A stretch of DNA of 64,000 nt from Bacillus sp. SA1-12 (GCF_000981385.1 NZ_LATZ01000119.1:124001-188000); one strand, 5' to 3'; counted from the first letter of the stretch, positions 25,667 through 35,483 are shown. Notes: generated by a model not told the origin, from the sequence alone. Translations and numbers: made by a program.

Positions 25667-26493
25667 TGAAGTATTCAGCAAGACAATATGGGATGTTTTT
25701 CATTGCATTGATCATAACGCTAGTGTTTCTATTTCCAATTTATTGGATGATCACAACATCGGTAAAACCAATACAAGACGTGTTTGCTGCTCCTCCGATG
25801 ATTTTTCCTGAGACGGTTCAGTTTGATGCGTACATTAAAAATATCATTGAGGATCAAAGCATCTTATTATACTTAAAAAATTCATTCATCATCGCAGTTG
25901 GCACAGCAGTTCTTACTCTTCTGCTCGCTTTGCCTGCAGCATATGCCATGGCGCGTTTTCGCCTAAAGGGGAGCGAAATCTTTTTGCTCATTCTGCTGGT
26001 AACGCAAATGGTGCCTGGGATTATGACAGCGATGCCGCTATTTATCATGTTTAGTAAATTCAATTTGCTAAATAGTTATGCAGCATTAATTATCGGAAAT
26101 ACAACACTTGCATTGCCATTTGCAATTTTGATCATGAGACCGTTTTTCCTATCTATTCCAAAAGGGCTGGAGGATGCAGCCGTCATAGATGGTTGTAATC
26201 GGTTTACAGCATTTGTAAAAGTTGTTTTACCGTTAACAAAGCCAACATTACTAACTGTTGGTACGTTCAGCTTTTTATTTGCATGGGGTGATTTGATTTT
26301 TGCCTTATCCCTTGCAACGGATGAAAAAATTCGGCCGCTTACAATGGGACTGACAAAATTTATTGGTCAATATGGAACACAATGGGACGGTCTGATGGCA
26401 GTGTCAACAATTGCTGCCGCACCAATTATTATCATGTTTATTCTTTTACAAAAATACATTGTAAGCGGAATCACAGCAGGATCTGAGAAATAA
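25666..26493 (+). CDS. Sugar ABC transporter permease (MalG type)
   Basis: The 275-residue protein is the second membrane half of the importer, with six spans and the EAA loop (EDAAVIDGCNRFTAFVKVVLPL). The start ATG 25666 overlaps the previous stop in TGATG and has GGAAGGAGGAG eight bases upstream. It pairs with the MalF-type protein to form the membrane channel for the cluster's sugar. Confidence 0.92.
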   Translation: MKYSARQYGMFFIALIITLVFLFPIYWMITTSVKPIQDVFAAPPMIFPETVQFDAYIKNIIEDQSILLYLKNSFIIAVGTAVLTLLLALPAAYAMARFRLKGSEIFLLILLVTQMVPGIMTAMPLFIMFSKFNLLNSYAALIIGNTTLALPFAILIMRPFFLSIPKGLEDAAVIDGCNRFTAFVKVVLPLTKPTLLTVGTFSFLFAWGDLIFALSLATDEKIRPLTMGLTKFIGQYGTQWDGLMAVSTIAAAPIIIMFILLQKYIVSGITAGSEK

Positions 26494-26564
26494 AGAAAGA
26501 ATTAATTTAATAGATAGGAAATAGCATATACAATATTTTCAATGAAGGTAGGGGAGATATCAAG

Positions 26565-27533
26565 ATGAAACTTGGAGTTTTTGCTGTATTGTTTTCAGAA
26601 AAGTCGTTAGATGAGGCATTAGATTTTATAAAGGAATCAGGTCTTGAAATGGTAGAAATAGGTACAGGTGGATATGTAGGCAATGCACATTGCAATCCTG
26701 CAGAATTATTGGCTGATCAAGCAAAGCTGGCAACGTTTCGAGGTGCATTCAAGTCACGCGGCATCCAGATTAGTGCATTGAGCTGCCATGGTAATCCGCT
26801 GCATCCGAATAAGGCAATTGCTAAAGAGCATCATCAAGTTTTTCAAGATACAGTACGACTTGCCTCAAAACTAGGTATTGAAAATGTTGTAACATTCTCT
26901 GGCTGCCCTGGAGAATCGGATTTTTCTTTGCATCCAGTATGGATTACATGTCCATGGCCAAATGATTTTTCAGAGGTTGTTGACTGGCAATGGCGGGAAA
27001 AGGTCATTCCTTATTGGCGCGAGCAACATGAATTTTTAGAAGAACACAATGTTCGTGTTGCAGTTGAGCCACATCCGGGATTTGCCGTTTATAATACTGA
27101 AACATTGCTTCGTTTGAGACAGGAATGCGGTGAGCAAATTGGCGCTAATTTTGATCCAAGCCATTACTTTTGGCAAGGGATGGATCCTGTCGCATGTATA
27201 AAGGCTCTTGGTAAGGAAAATGCATTATTCCATTTCCATGCAAAAGATACAAGAATCGACGGACAAAACAATCCGTTAAACGGTGTGTTAGATACAAAAA
27301 GCTATAAGGATATCGCAAATCGTTCTTGGGTGTTCCGCACAGTAGGCTATGGTCATGGTGAAGATACGTGGAGAGAAATCATTAGCAGCTTGCAAACAAT
27401 CGGATATGATGGCGCGATCAGCATCGAACATGAAGACGGGCTTATGAGCGTTGAAGAGGGCTTCACAAAAGCGGTTGAATTCTTACAAGATAAACTAATT
27501 AAGGAAGGAGCAAAAGAGCTGTGGTGGGCTTAA
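26565..27533 (+). CDS. Sugar phosphate isomerase/epimerase-like TIM-barrel protein
   Basis: The 322-residue protein belongs to the xylose-isomerase-like TIM-barrel (AP endonuclease 2) superfamily. Metal-ligand motifs are seen: VAVEPHPGF, ANFDPSHYFWQG, LFHFHAKDTRID and ISIEHED. Relatives include inosose dehydratase IolE and keto-sugar epimerases. Next to two Gfo/Idh/MocA dehydrogenases, it probably acts on a keto-sugar or inosose intermediate. It starts at ATG 26565, and its end overlaps the next gene by 13 bases. Confidence 0.87.
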   Translation: MKLGVFAVLFSEKSLDEALDFIKESGLEMVEIGTGGYVGNAHCNPAELLADQAKLATFRGAFKSRGIQISALSCHGNPLHPNKAIAKEHHQVFQDTVRLASKLGIENVVTFSGCPGESDFSLHPVWITCPWPNDFSEVVDWQWREKVIPYWREQHEFLEEHNVRVAVEPHPGFAVYNTETLLRLRQECGEQIGANFDPSHYFWQGMDPVACIKALGKENALFHFHAKDTRIDGQNNPLNGVLDTKSYKDIANRSWVFRTVGYGHGEDTWREIISSLQTIGYDGAISIEHEDGLMSVEEGFTKAVEFLQDKLIKEGAKELWWA

Positions 27534-28717
27534 CAAAAAAACAAGTAAGAATCGGAATGATCGGATATAAGTTTATGGGTAAGGCACATTCACATGCTTA
27601 TAGAGATGTTTCTTTCTTCTTTGATCCAAAGGCTGAACCTGTTATGCAGGCCATTTGCGGGCGGAATGAAGAAGGAGTGAAGCAAGCAGCCGAAAAGATG
27701 GGATGGCACAGTTATGAAACGGATTGGCGAGAGCTGATTAAACGCGATGATATTGATCTCATCGACATTGTGACCCCTAACAACAGCCATGCTGAGATTG
27801 CCATTGCCGCGGCCGAAGCAGGCAAGCATGTCTACTGTGAAAAGCCATTGGCTATGACACTGGAAGAATCGAAGCGAATGCTTGAAGCAGTCCAAAAAAA
27901 TAACGTGCTTCACATGATTAATCATAATTACCGATTTGCCCCGGCTGTACAATATGCAAAAAAATTAATTGAAAGCGGAAGGCTTGGGAAAATTTATCAC
28001 ATTCGCGCCGCTTATTTACAGGATTGGATCATGGATCCGAGTTTCCCTCTCGTTTGGAGATTAAGCAAAGAAACTTGCGGTTCTGGTTCACATGGAGACT
28101 TAGCGGCCCATATTATTGACCTTGCCAGATTTTTAGTTGGAGAATTTAAAGAGGTTAATGGAATATTAGAAACATTTATTAAACAGCGTCCAATTGTTGA
28201 AGAAAGTTCAGGATTGAGCGGAAAAGCTTCTGCTGAGAAGATGGGAGCAGTTGATGTTGATGATGCAAGTGTATTTATTGCCCGCTTTGAAAATGGGGCA
28301 ATTGGCACATTTGAAGCGACTCGTTTTGCTGCGGGAAACCGAAATGGAAATCGGTTTGAGATAAATGGGGAAAAAGGTTCTATCCGTTGGAATGTCGAAA
28401 ATTTGAACAATTTGGACGTCTATTTCCACGACGATGAACCAGGTTTACAAGGTTTTAGATCGATCAATTGTACTGAAGAAGTTCACCCTTATGCTAGTGC
28501 TTATTGGCCTTCTGCCCATATTATTGGGTATGAGCACACGTTTATTAATTTAATTGTCGAATTGCTAAACGGAATTCACAACGGTTACAGCCCTTCACCT
28601 AATTTTGAGGATGGGGTTAAAAATCAAGCTATTCTGGAAGCTGTTGAACGCTCCTCTGAAACAAGAAAATGGTTAACGATAGCAGATTTACTAAAAAAAG
28701 AAACGATAGAAAAATAA
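27521..28717 (+). CDS. Gfo/Idh/MocA-family dehydrogenase 2
   Basis: The 398-residue enzyme has a Rossmann start (IGMIGYKFMGKAHSHAYR), EKPLAMTLEES with the conserved Lys, and a long catalytic domain with GSHGDLAAHIIDLAR. It is larger than the first dehydrogenase of the cluster and belongs to a different branch. The start is GTG 27521, inside the end of the isomerase gene and 10 bases after AAGGAAGGAG, so translation is probably coupled. It is the last gene of the operon, with a terminator right after. Confidence 0.9.
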   Translation: MVGLTKKQVRIGMIGYKFMGKAHSHAYRDVSFFFDPKAEPVMQAICGRNEEGVKQAAEKMGWHSYETDWRELIKRDDIDLIDIVTPNNSHAEIAIAAAEAGKHVYCEKPLAMTLEESKRMLEAVQKNNVLHMINHNYRFAPAVQYAKKLIESGRLGKIYHIRAAYLQDWIMDPSFPLVWRLSKETCGSGSHGDLAAHIIDLARFLVGEFKEVNGILETFIKQRPIVEESSGLSGKASAEKMGAVDVDDASVFIARFENGAIGTFEATRFAAGNRNGNRFEINGEKGSIRWNVENLNNLDVYFHDDEPGLQGFRSINCTEEVHPYASAYWPSAHIIGYEHTFINLIVELLNGIHNGYSPSPNFEDGVKNQAILEAVERSSETRKWLTIADLLKKETIEK

Positions 28718-28735
28718 TAAACAAAAAATTAAGTT

Positions 28736-28770
28736 AGGGAATGTCCCCTCATTGGGGACTGTCCCTATTG
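28736..28770 (+). terminator. Terminator of the carbohydrate operon
   Basis: AGGGAATGTCCCC / GGGGACTGTCCCT forms a strong stem around TCAT and is followed by ATTGTTTTG. Confidence 0.75.
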
Positions 28771-28810
28771 TTTTGTAAGCTGTTAGTATTACACTTGGGA
28801 TGATAAACAG

Positions 28811-29716
28811 ATGATACATATCGTTAATGGTGATATTCTGGCGAGTAAGTTACAAGGAATAAGCGGTAAAATTATTAATTGGAGAGAAATGTATGATTTT
28901 GGTCCCTTACATTCGTCATGGTCAAATGAGGAGTTGATTAAAAAGAGAGCCGATTTTTTTGAGGAAAAGCTAGAGATCCCATCGTCATTATTTATTACAA
29001 ATTGTTACAAACAATTAGCTCAGTTGAATGAGATCACACAAGATGAGGAAGTTGTCCTCTGGTTTGAGCATGACCGTTATGATCAAACCATGCTCATGTA
29101 CATTCTTACACAATTAGCGAATCGCCATCACCAAAATTTATCGATTGGTTAGCGTTAATTCTTATCCAGGAATCACTCCTTTTTACGGATTAAGTCAATT
29201 ACATAGTAATCAGTTAATGGAACTATTTCATTGCAGAAAAAGCGTCTCAGGCAAGCAGGGTGGAGTGCTTATGCTTCGTCTGAAAGAGGGGAAGTAAAAG
29301 AATGGGAAACAAACCTTGATCATGAATTGCCTTTTCTGTTGGATGTGTTAAAGAGACTTGAGAGCTATTTTCCTTCAGTTAATACAGGATCAAACGAGAT
29401 TGAGTATATAGCTCTTAAAGCTATTAAAACAAAATCTGTATCTTTTCGGGATTTATTTCAACATATTTCCCCTTCTTTACAGGATGAAGGCTTAAGTGAT
29501 CTGCAACTATCTGAAATGTTAAATGAATTCATTAAGGGTGATCAAGCATTATTAAGCACCGATGGTTTGCTGCCAAAGTATGGGTCAGAGCGATATAATC
29601 CTACATTGACCATCACCTCCTTTGGCGAACTTGTTTTGTCCGGGGAAGCAAATCGCCTTGATTTAATCGGTATTGATTGGTGGATTGGCGGTGTTCATTT
29701 GCAACAACCAAAATAA
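28811..29716 (+). pseudogene. Broken DUF1835/DUF3658-type gene
   Basis: The N-terminal part (28811-29152, HIVNGDILASKL ... VVLWFEHDRYDQ) looks like a normal DUF1835 start but stops at 29150. The expected continuation, LVSVNSYPGITPFYGLSQL, is found in a different frame over ~29139-29250. The original frame resumes near 29260 with WSAYASSERGEV and runs to the family's usual WWIGGVHL end at 29716. At least two frame changes are therefore present, the second with a small apparent deletion. The function of intact members is unknown. True decay is more likely than sequencing error because both breaks are needed, though an A/T run lies at the first. Confidence 0.75.
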
Positions 29717-29717
29717 A

Positions 29718-29761
29718 CATGAGCCCCCAGGTGGATAGATCAATCACTGGGGGCTCATGTT
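29718..29761. terminator. Bidirectional terminator between the pseudogene and mgtC
   Basis: CATGAGCCCCCAGGTG / CACTGGGGGCTCATG is a long GC-rich stem ending at the mgtC stop codon. Confidence 0.8.
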
Positions 29762-30449
29762 AGAGAGATTCCATTTCAACATTAATGACATGCTTGATTT
29801 GTTTTAATGAATAATAGACATCTGTCACATATATATTTTCATTAACGTTCAAGATCAGCTCTAATTGCTGCATCTCTCCTTCTTTTATATCCTTTACCCT
29901 TACTTTTTTCGCTTTCATTTTTTTAAGCTTAAGCTCCTTAAGTATATCAGTCATTTTATCGTGTTCATCGACAATAATTTTTACTTTTAATTCTCTTTCT
30001 CTAAGGGATTTCGGGCCAATAAACTTAAAGATAAACGGGATTATTTCTACACTGACAATTAACAGCATGGTTGCGATCGTTGCTTCAAACCAAAAGCCTG
30101 CTCCACAAGCTATTCCTATTCCGCCTGCACCCCAAACCATCGCAGCGGTGGTAAGACCTGAAATCATATCATTGTTCCTTCTTAAAATTACACCTGCTCC
30201 AAGAAAACCAATTCCGGAAACAATTTGAGCTGCAAGCCTCAAAGGATCCATTGGTCTCACATAGGATTCAGCAAATTTTTCGGAAGCTTCAATTGAAACA
30301 GTTGTTAATAAGCAGCTGACGATTCCGATAACTAAGCATGTTTTTAAACCTAATGGTTTTTTCTTTAACTGGCGTTCCAGTCCGATAATAATAGATAAAA
30401 TAGTTGCAACTGCTAAATTAAAGATAAATGAATTTGGCTGTACTATCAT
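29760..30449 (-). CDS. MgtC/SapB-family membrane protein
   Basis: The 229-residue protein has the MgtC membrane domain of four to five spans (SIIIGLERQLKKKPLGLKT, QIVSGIGFLGAGVILRR, GLTTAAMVWGAGGIG). A cytoplasmic ACT-like tail of ~80 residues follows. MgtC proteins support growth in low magnesium and affect ATP synthase in pathogens; in Bacillus the role is less clear. The ATG at 30449 has TAGGAGA upstream. No magnesium riboswitch (M-box) could be recognised in its leader. Confidence 0.9.
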   Translation of the reverse strand: MIVQPNSFIFNLAVATILSIIIGLERQLKKKPLGLKTCLVIGIVSCLLTTVSIEASEKFAESYVRPMDPLRLAAQIVSGIGFLGAGVILRRNNDMISGLTTAAMVWGAGGIGIACGAGFWFEATIATMLLIVSVEIIPFIFKFIGPKSLRERELKVKIIVDEHDKMTDILKELKLKKMKAKKVRVKDIKEGEMQQLELILNVNENIYVTDVYYSLKQIKHVINVEMESL

Positions 30450-30690
30450 ATTTGTTCTCCTATTGTCTTTTGATTATTTTTTCCAAAAATCATATGAGTA
30501 TTTATCCAATCTTGATGTAGGGTAAACCTCCAGTATGGAACCCTCCTCATTATAGTATTCGTAACTAGCTTAAGTTTTAACTCTGTTACAAAATAACTTA
30601 ACTATTATTATATATAGTATATAAAAATAGCAATTTTTCCACTAAATATATATAATAATAGGACAAAATGGTAGCGGGGAGCAATTATTA

Positions 30691-31461
30691 ATGAAACTTG
30701 TATCATGGAATGTTAACGGAATTCGCGCATGTGTAAAAAAAGGCTTTCTGGATTATTTTAAAGAAATTGATGCAGATATCTTTTGTATCCAAGAGTCAAA
30801 ATTACAGGAAGGCCAAATTGATTTAGAGCTAGAAGGGTATTATCAATATTGGAATTATGCTTTACGTAAGGGGTATTCAGGAACCGCGGTTTTTACAAAG
30901 CATAAACCGATATCTGTTTCCTACGGAATAGGTGATGCAGATTCTGAACCAGAAGGAAGAATCATTACCTTAGAATTTGAACATGTTTTTTTAATCACTG
31001 TTTATACACCGAATGCTAAACGAGATTTATCAAGGCTTGATGACCGGTTACAATGGGAGGACAAAATTCTCAAATATTTACTTGATCTGGATAAGGTTAA
31101 ACCCGTCATACTTTGCGGTGACCTTAATGTCGCACACCAGGAAATTGATCTGAAAAATCCAAAATCGAATCAAGGAAATTCTGGATTTACAATAGAAGAG
31201 AGGGGAAAGATGACCTCTTTATTAGATGCCGGCTTTATTGATAGCTTTCGTTTTCTTTATCCCGACAAGCAGGATGTCTATACGTGGTGGTCTTATATGA
31301 ACAAAGTCAGGGAACGAAATATCGGCTGGAGAATTGACTATTTTATTCTATCAAGAAAATTGGCAAACTACTTAAAAGATTCTCAGGCACATTGTCACGT
31401 TTTCGGCAGTGATCATTGTCCGGTATTCATTGAACTTGAGCCTTCATTTAATGAGATGTAA
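30691..31461 (+). CDS. exoA: Exodeoxyribonuclease III / AP endonuclease ExoA
   Basis: The 256-residue enzyme cuts DNA at abasic sites and trims 3' ends in base excision repair. The family motifs are complete: WNVNGIRA, QESKLQ, YSGTAVFTK, CGDLNVAHQEIDL, YTWWSY, WRIDYFILS and the final GSDHCPV. Length and sequence agree with B. subtilis ExoA. The ATG at 30691 follows AGCGGGGAG. It precedes a short hypothetical gene by 50 bases. Confidence 0.95.
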   Translation: MKLVSWNVNGIRACVKKGFLDYFKEIDADIFCIQESKLQEGQIDLELEGYYQYWNYALRKGYSGTAVFTKHKPISVSYGIGDADSEPEGRIITLEFEHVFLITVYTPNAKRDLSRLDDRLQWEDKILKYLLDLDKVKPVILCGDLNVAHQEIDLKNPKSNQGNSGFTIEERGKMTSLLDAGFIDSFRFLYPDKQDVYTWWSYMNKVRERNIGWRIDYFILSRKLANYLKDSQAHCHVFGSDHCPVFIELEPSFNEM

Positions 31462-31511
31462 TTGGGTATAATGATGGAAAAAAAGTAAATATTTGCTGGA
31501 GGATAAAAATT

Positions 31512-32147
31512 TTGTTAAAAGATGTGTTAAAACAATTTATCGAAACAGAAATTGAAAAAATGCAAAGGAACCAAGAAAAGGACGCAATAATTGATATTTA
31601 CAAAGAGGAACAAGACTTTATAGAAAGACATGCATTTATTGATGAACTTAAAGATACCTTTACCTTTCGAGAGAAAAAGCCTATCACTCGTTTTGATGAT
31701 GCATATATAGAACGGGGGTTAAAGGAGACAGAAGAAGTAATAGATACTGAGACATCCTCGTTCTTAACCCGGCCTATTATTTATTTAAAAGAGCATATGG
31801 ATGAATTCATCTATATCGAATCAAGGTGGCTTGAACTAATTGGGGTAGATGCGATTTCATTAGAGGTAGATGATGTTTTCAAAACATATGATGCCTTGCT
31901 TGGTCTTAAACTTCAGAAAAAGCATGAAAAGGTGATTCGAGAATATCTTAATAAAAATTCTATTTGTAAAAATGGCTCATTTGACCTAATGTTCAATCAA
32001 AAGGATGGCATGTGGGATTTGAATGTTTCATTGGAAGGTCTTCAAGGTTTTAACGAGGAGATCACTTTAGGTGAGGCAATGTGTATCATTTATCGTTTTC
32101 TTTTTAGATTAGTCGAAGCAGCGGAGGAAGAGAAAGGGATTATCTAA
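31512..32147 (+). CDS. Conserved hypothetical protein downstream of exoA
   Basis: The 211-residue, acidic, soluble protein has no domain I can name. An N-terminal helical part rich in Glu/Lys (ETEIEKMQRNQEKDA) is followed by a compact region (FIYIESRWLELIGVDAISLEVDDVF). It starts with TTG at 31512, seven bases after GGAGGA, and may be co-transcribed with exoA. Any DNA-repair link would be guesswork. There is no membrane segment or signal peptide. Confidence 0.7.
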   Translation: MLKDVLKQFIETEIEKMQRNQEKDAIIDIYKEEQDFIERHAFIDELKDTFTFREKKPITRFDDAYIERGLKETEEVIDTETSSFLTRPIIYLKEHMDEFIYIESRWLELIGVDAISLEVDDVFKTYDALLGLKLQKKHEKVIREYLNKNSICKNGSFDLMFNQKDGMWDLNVSLEGLQGFNEEITLGEAMCIIYRFLFRLVEAAEEEKGII

Positions 32148-32149
32148 AA

Positions 32150-32244
32150 AACAAGGGATCAGACCCCTCTATCACAATAATTGGTTCTAGTTAACTGGAA
32201 CTTCCTTTTTAGTGCTTGTTAGAGGGGGCAGAACCTTTTGAGAA
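32150..32244. terminator. Long-range inverted repeat, probable terminator
   Basis: Bases near 32152-32172 (AGGGATCAGACCCCTCTA) pair imperfectly with 32219-32240 (TAGAGGGGGCAGAACCTTTT). This stem with AGAGGGG arms lies between convergent genes. Confidence 0.5.
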
Positions 32245-32260
32245 ATCCGCATTACATGAT

Positions 32261-32575
32261 TTATTTATTTATGTAAGAACAGCAATAATCAACAACTGTA
32301 TTTGCTCTTACTTGAAATGTTTCATTTGCAGGAACGTAGAACACACCATTTCCTTCAATTGTTTTCCATTCCTCGCCGTTAAGCTTATAATCTAACTTTC
32401 CTGAGACAATTTCCATTTCTTCTTTTACATTTGTTGCAAATTCATATTCACCTGGTTGCATAATGCCTAATGTTTTCCTAGTACCATCTGAAAATAAAAT
32501 GGTACGGCTTGTAACCTTACCCTCAAAGTAAATATTTGCTTTTTTATCAATCGTAATATTGTTAAATTGTGGCAT
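32261..32575 (-). CDS. ppnP: Pyrimidine/purine nucleoside phosphorylase PpnP
   Basis: The 104-residue protein is a small cupin of the DUF1255/YaiE family, known in E. coli to phosphorolyse several nucleosides to base and ribose-1-phosphate. Typical parts are the N-terminal FNNITIDKKANIYFEGKVTSRT, LGIMQPGEYEF and the YVPANETFQVRA turn. The start ATG 32575 follows GAGAGGAAG; an in-frame ATG six codons earlier is inside that site. It is a single-gene unit. Catalysis by this protein itself is untested. Confidence 0.87.
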   Translation of the reverse strand: MPQFNNITIDKKANIYFEGKVTSRTILFSDGTRKTLGIMQPGEYEFATNVKEEMEIVSGKLDYKLNGEEWKTIEGNGVFYVPANETFQVRANTVVDYCCSYINK

Positions 32576-32802
32576 AGTTTTGCTTCCTCTCAAAATAGTA
32601 TAATTTAATTTATCATAAAATTATGAATAATAAAATATCCATTATAAAAATCTTGTAAATCATAAAAAATTTAATTCAATAAAGTGTGACAGCATTTATT
32701 TTTAAAAAATTTCAGTCTTGAACACTTACCTATTTACCTTCATTCTGATAAAATCTATATAATTATATTTCATTTGCAGGAAAGAAAGAAGGCAATGGCT
32801 TC

Positions 32803-33945
32803 ATGGAATCGTTTATAGAACACCATCAAAAAGAAATGCTGCTATTCATCAAAAGACTTGTAAATATTGATAGTGGCTCTTATCACAAGAAAGGTGTCGA
32901 TACAATAGGACAAATTTTAGAAAGATGCTACCGGGAGCTTGGGTTTAATGTTTATTTAGAGAAGCAAGCAGAATATGGCAATCACCTAATCATTGAGCAC
33001 AAAGATGCAAAAGAACCAAAGATCATTATTCTCGCTCATATGGATACTGTATATCCACAAGGTACGGCTGTGGAAAGACCATTTCGAATTCAAAGAAATC
33101 GTGCATATGGTCCAGGTGTGATTGATATGAAAGCAAGTCATGCGGCTCTTTTATATGCAGTAAAGGCATTGATTAATGAAGGGTATCATGGCCATAAAGA
33201 CATTCGCATTGTCTTTAATAGTGACGAAGAAATCGGTTCACCTTCTTCCCGAAAACTTATTGAAAGAGAAGCAAAGGGAAAAAAATATGCTCTTGTCTTA
33301 GAGCCGGCAAGAAAAGATGGTTCAATTGTTTCTGCCAGAAGAGGAAAAGGAAATTATACGCTTATTGTAGAAGGGAAAGCAGCACATTCAGGGATTGAAC
33401 CTGAAAAAGGCAGAAGTGCTATTGAAGAATTAGCCCATAAAATCATTCAATTACATGAACTTTCCGACCATGAAAAAGGCATCAGTGTAAATGTCGGATT
33501 GATTGAAGGCGGTTCAAGTGTTAATACCGTTTCAGATCATGCTGAGGCCCATATTGATGTACGTATTAAGGAAATGAAACAAGTGAAATTATTGGAAAAG
33601 CGCCTTGAAAAAATTTGTTCATCATCTGATGTTGCTGGTACAAAAATCATCCTTGAGGGTGAAATGAATCGCCCGCCAATGGAAAAAAATAAAAAAACCT
33701 GCGCGTTGCTTAGTATTATTAGAGATGTTGGCGAAGAATTAGGGGTCGAGATTGAAGACACAGCTACTGGTGGCGGTTCTGATGCCTCGTATACATCTTC
33801 ACTTGGTGTAGCAACCATTGATGGATTAGGTCCTGTTGGCGGAAATGCTCATAGTGAAAAAGAATATTTGGAAATACCGAGTTTAGTGGAGCGGACATTA
33901 TTATTAGCCACCGTTATTGAACGATTATCTAGATCTGAAGGGTGA
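32803..33945 (+). CDS. M20-family peptidase (carboxypeptidase G2-like)
   Basis: The 380-residue zinc hydrolase has the M20 pattern: AHMDTVYPQG with the first metal His/Asp, GPGVIDMKAS, the catalytic pair in NSDEEIGSPSS, and GGGSDASYTSSLG near the end. A dimerisation domain lies in between (RGKGNYTLIVEGKAAHSG). Carboxypeptidase G2-like enzymes remove C-terminal glutamate or act on dipeptides. No signal peptide is seen. The ATG at 32803 is about 10 bases after GAAGG. The stop codon lies within the stem of its own terminator. Confidence 0.88.
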   Translation: MESFIEHHQKEMLLFIKRLVNIDSGSYHKKGVDTIGQILERCYRELGFNVYLEKQAEYGNHLIIEHKDAKEPKIIILAHMDTVYPQGTAVERPFRIQRNRAYGPGVIDMKASHAALLYAVKALINEGYHGHKDIRIVFNSDEEIGSPSSRKLIEREAKGKKYALVLEPARKDGSIVSARRGKGNYTLIVEGKAAHSGIEPEKGRSAIEELAHKIIQLHELSDHEKGISVNVGLIEGGSSVNTVSDHAEAHIDVRIKEMKQVKLLEKRLEKICSSSDVAGTKIILEGEMNRPPMEKNKKTCALLSIIRDVGEELGVEIEDTATGGGSDASYTSSLGVATIDGLGPVGGNAHSEKEYLEIPSLVERTLLLATVIERLSRSEG

Positions 33946-33970
33946 GATGTAATTCTCACCCTTTATCTAT
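33940..33970 (+). terminator. Terminator overlapping the M20 stop codon
   Basis: GGGTGAGA / TCTCACCC forms an 8-bp stem that includes the TGA stop, followed by TTTATCTATTT. Confidence 0.6.
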
Positions 33971-34102
33971 TTGAGAGGGAAAATAGATAAATAAAGTTCT
34001 AAAAGAAAAAAATAATGATAATATTATAGAATGCGTTTTCATTATCTGATAAAATCATTAAAAACAAGAAAAAGGTTGTCCAGTTTTTTAATTAAAAGGG
34101 AG

Positions 34103-35458
34103 ATGGGAAAAATATTTGATCAAATAGAAAATGGGCTGTCGACGAAGAAAATTCTAAGGTTCTTTATCCCCTTAGGGTTATCTGCTAGCTTAGTAACGTT
34201 TTCTCACATGATTATTAATGGAACGTTAACAAGAGGAGAAAACGCTGAGGTTGTCATTGCCAGCTATGTCATCGCGATGAGTTTATTTGGGATAACAGAA
34301 CGTCTCGGTGTATTATTGAGAAATGCATGCTCGGCACTAGTTAGAGACAGGGTATCGTTTAAGGTCATGTCTGCTGTTGCAGCATATGTCGTAGCTGCTT
34401 TAATGATTGTGGCTGGGACAATTGCTTACACTCCAGCAGGAAAGTGGATTTTTTCAACTTTTTTTGCTGCAGATTCCAATATGATCGTTCAAATAGTCGA
34501 TGTTTATCAAATTCTAATTATCGTCACTTTTTTTTCTGCGATTCGCTGTTTATTTCAAGGGGTAATTATCTTAAATAGACAAACTAAATGGTTGACAATT
34601 GGCATGATCATTCGGTTAATTGTTATGTATGGATTATCCCTTCTGTTTATCCGATCGGGTAATATTAATGCTCAGACAGGCGCTATCATCTTTTTATCAG
34701 GAATGATCGTTGAATGTCTGGTAAGCTTTATTGAGGGGCGAACTTTAGTCAAAAAAATGGTGGACAATGATGAACAACATACGATTACGAAGAAGTCGCA
34801 AATTTTTAATTTTTACAATCCGCTGATTCTTTCATCCCTCATCATTGTTATGGTAGGACCAATTATTAATGCTTATTTAGGTAAAACGAGTGAAATCGAG
34901 TTAGCGATTGCTTCATATGCAATTGCTTTAAGTATCGCTCAGCTATTTTTAAGTTTTTTTAGTTATATTCATCAAATTGTTTTAACATTTTATAAGGATC
35001 ATCCACAAAAAGTGCAGCGGTTTACGTTAATGATTGGATTCATTCCAACTTGTATATTAGCTGTTTTTTGCTTTACACCTATAGGTGGATATATAATTGA
35101 GCACGCAATAGGTGCTAATGAACGCCTAGTTGCCGCAAGCTTGGATAGTTTAAAAGTGTTTATGCTAATGACACTAGCTTTTCCGTTTATCGATTATTGT
35201 AACGGACTGTTAATGGTAAGGAAGCAAACAAAAATTATGGTTATTTCCCAGTCAACCAATTTATTGTTTACTTTTCTCATATTATTGCTTACTTCAAGTC
35301 TATTTCCATACTGGAACGGAAAGATCGGTGCTTTAGCACAATCAATTGGTATGTTGGCAGAATTAGGTATGTTATTTGTCATCATCAATAAAATCGAAAA
35401 GAAAGCAAACAATAGCCATCACCTGAAACATAGTAAGAATAAGTATGTAAATGGATAA
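34103..35458 (+). CDS. Polytopic membrane protein, MATE/MOP-like
   Basis: The 451-residue protein has about 12 hydrophobic spans arranged in two similar halves. It resembles the MOP superfamily (MATE efflux pumps, polysaccharide flippases), as in ILRFFIPLGLSASLVTFSHMIINGTLTR and the second-half FYNPLILSSLIIVMVGPIINAYLG. Such proteins export drugs or flip lipid-linked molecules; which one applies is unknown. An ATG at 34103 close to AAAGGGAG is the likely start. ATG 34031 is in frame but has no ribosome binding site. It is not in an operon. Confidence 0.6.
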   Translation: MGKIFDQIENGLSTKKILRFFIPLGLSASLVTFSHMIINGTLTRGENAEVVIASYVIAMSLFGITERLGVLLRNACSALVRDRVSFKVMSAVAAYVVAALMIVAGTIAYTPAGKWIFSTFFAADSNMIVQIVDVYQILIIVTFFSAIRCLFQGVIILNRQTKWLTIGMIIRLIVMYGLSLLFIRSGNINAQTGAIIFLSGMIVECLVSFIEGRTLVKKMVDNDEQHTITKKSQIFNFYNPLILSSLIIVMVGPIINAYLGKTSEIELAIASYAIALSIAQLFLSFFSYIHQIVLTFYKDHPQKVQRFTLMIGFIPTCILAVFCFTPIGGYIIEHAIGANERLVAASLDSLKVFMLMTLAFPFIDYCNGLLMVRKQTKIMVISQSTNLLFTFLILLLTSSLFPYWNGKIGALAQSIGMLAELGMLFVIINKIEKKANNSHHLKHSKNKYVNG

Positions 35459-35483
35459 GAAGAGGTTTCCTCTGTTAATCGGT

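Noticed and set aside
30450..30690. Possible M-box magnesium riboswitch before mgtC
   Set aside because: The M-box core sequences are absent; only a short TCCA-GTA-TGGA inverted repeat is seen.
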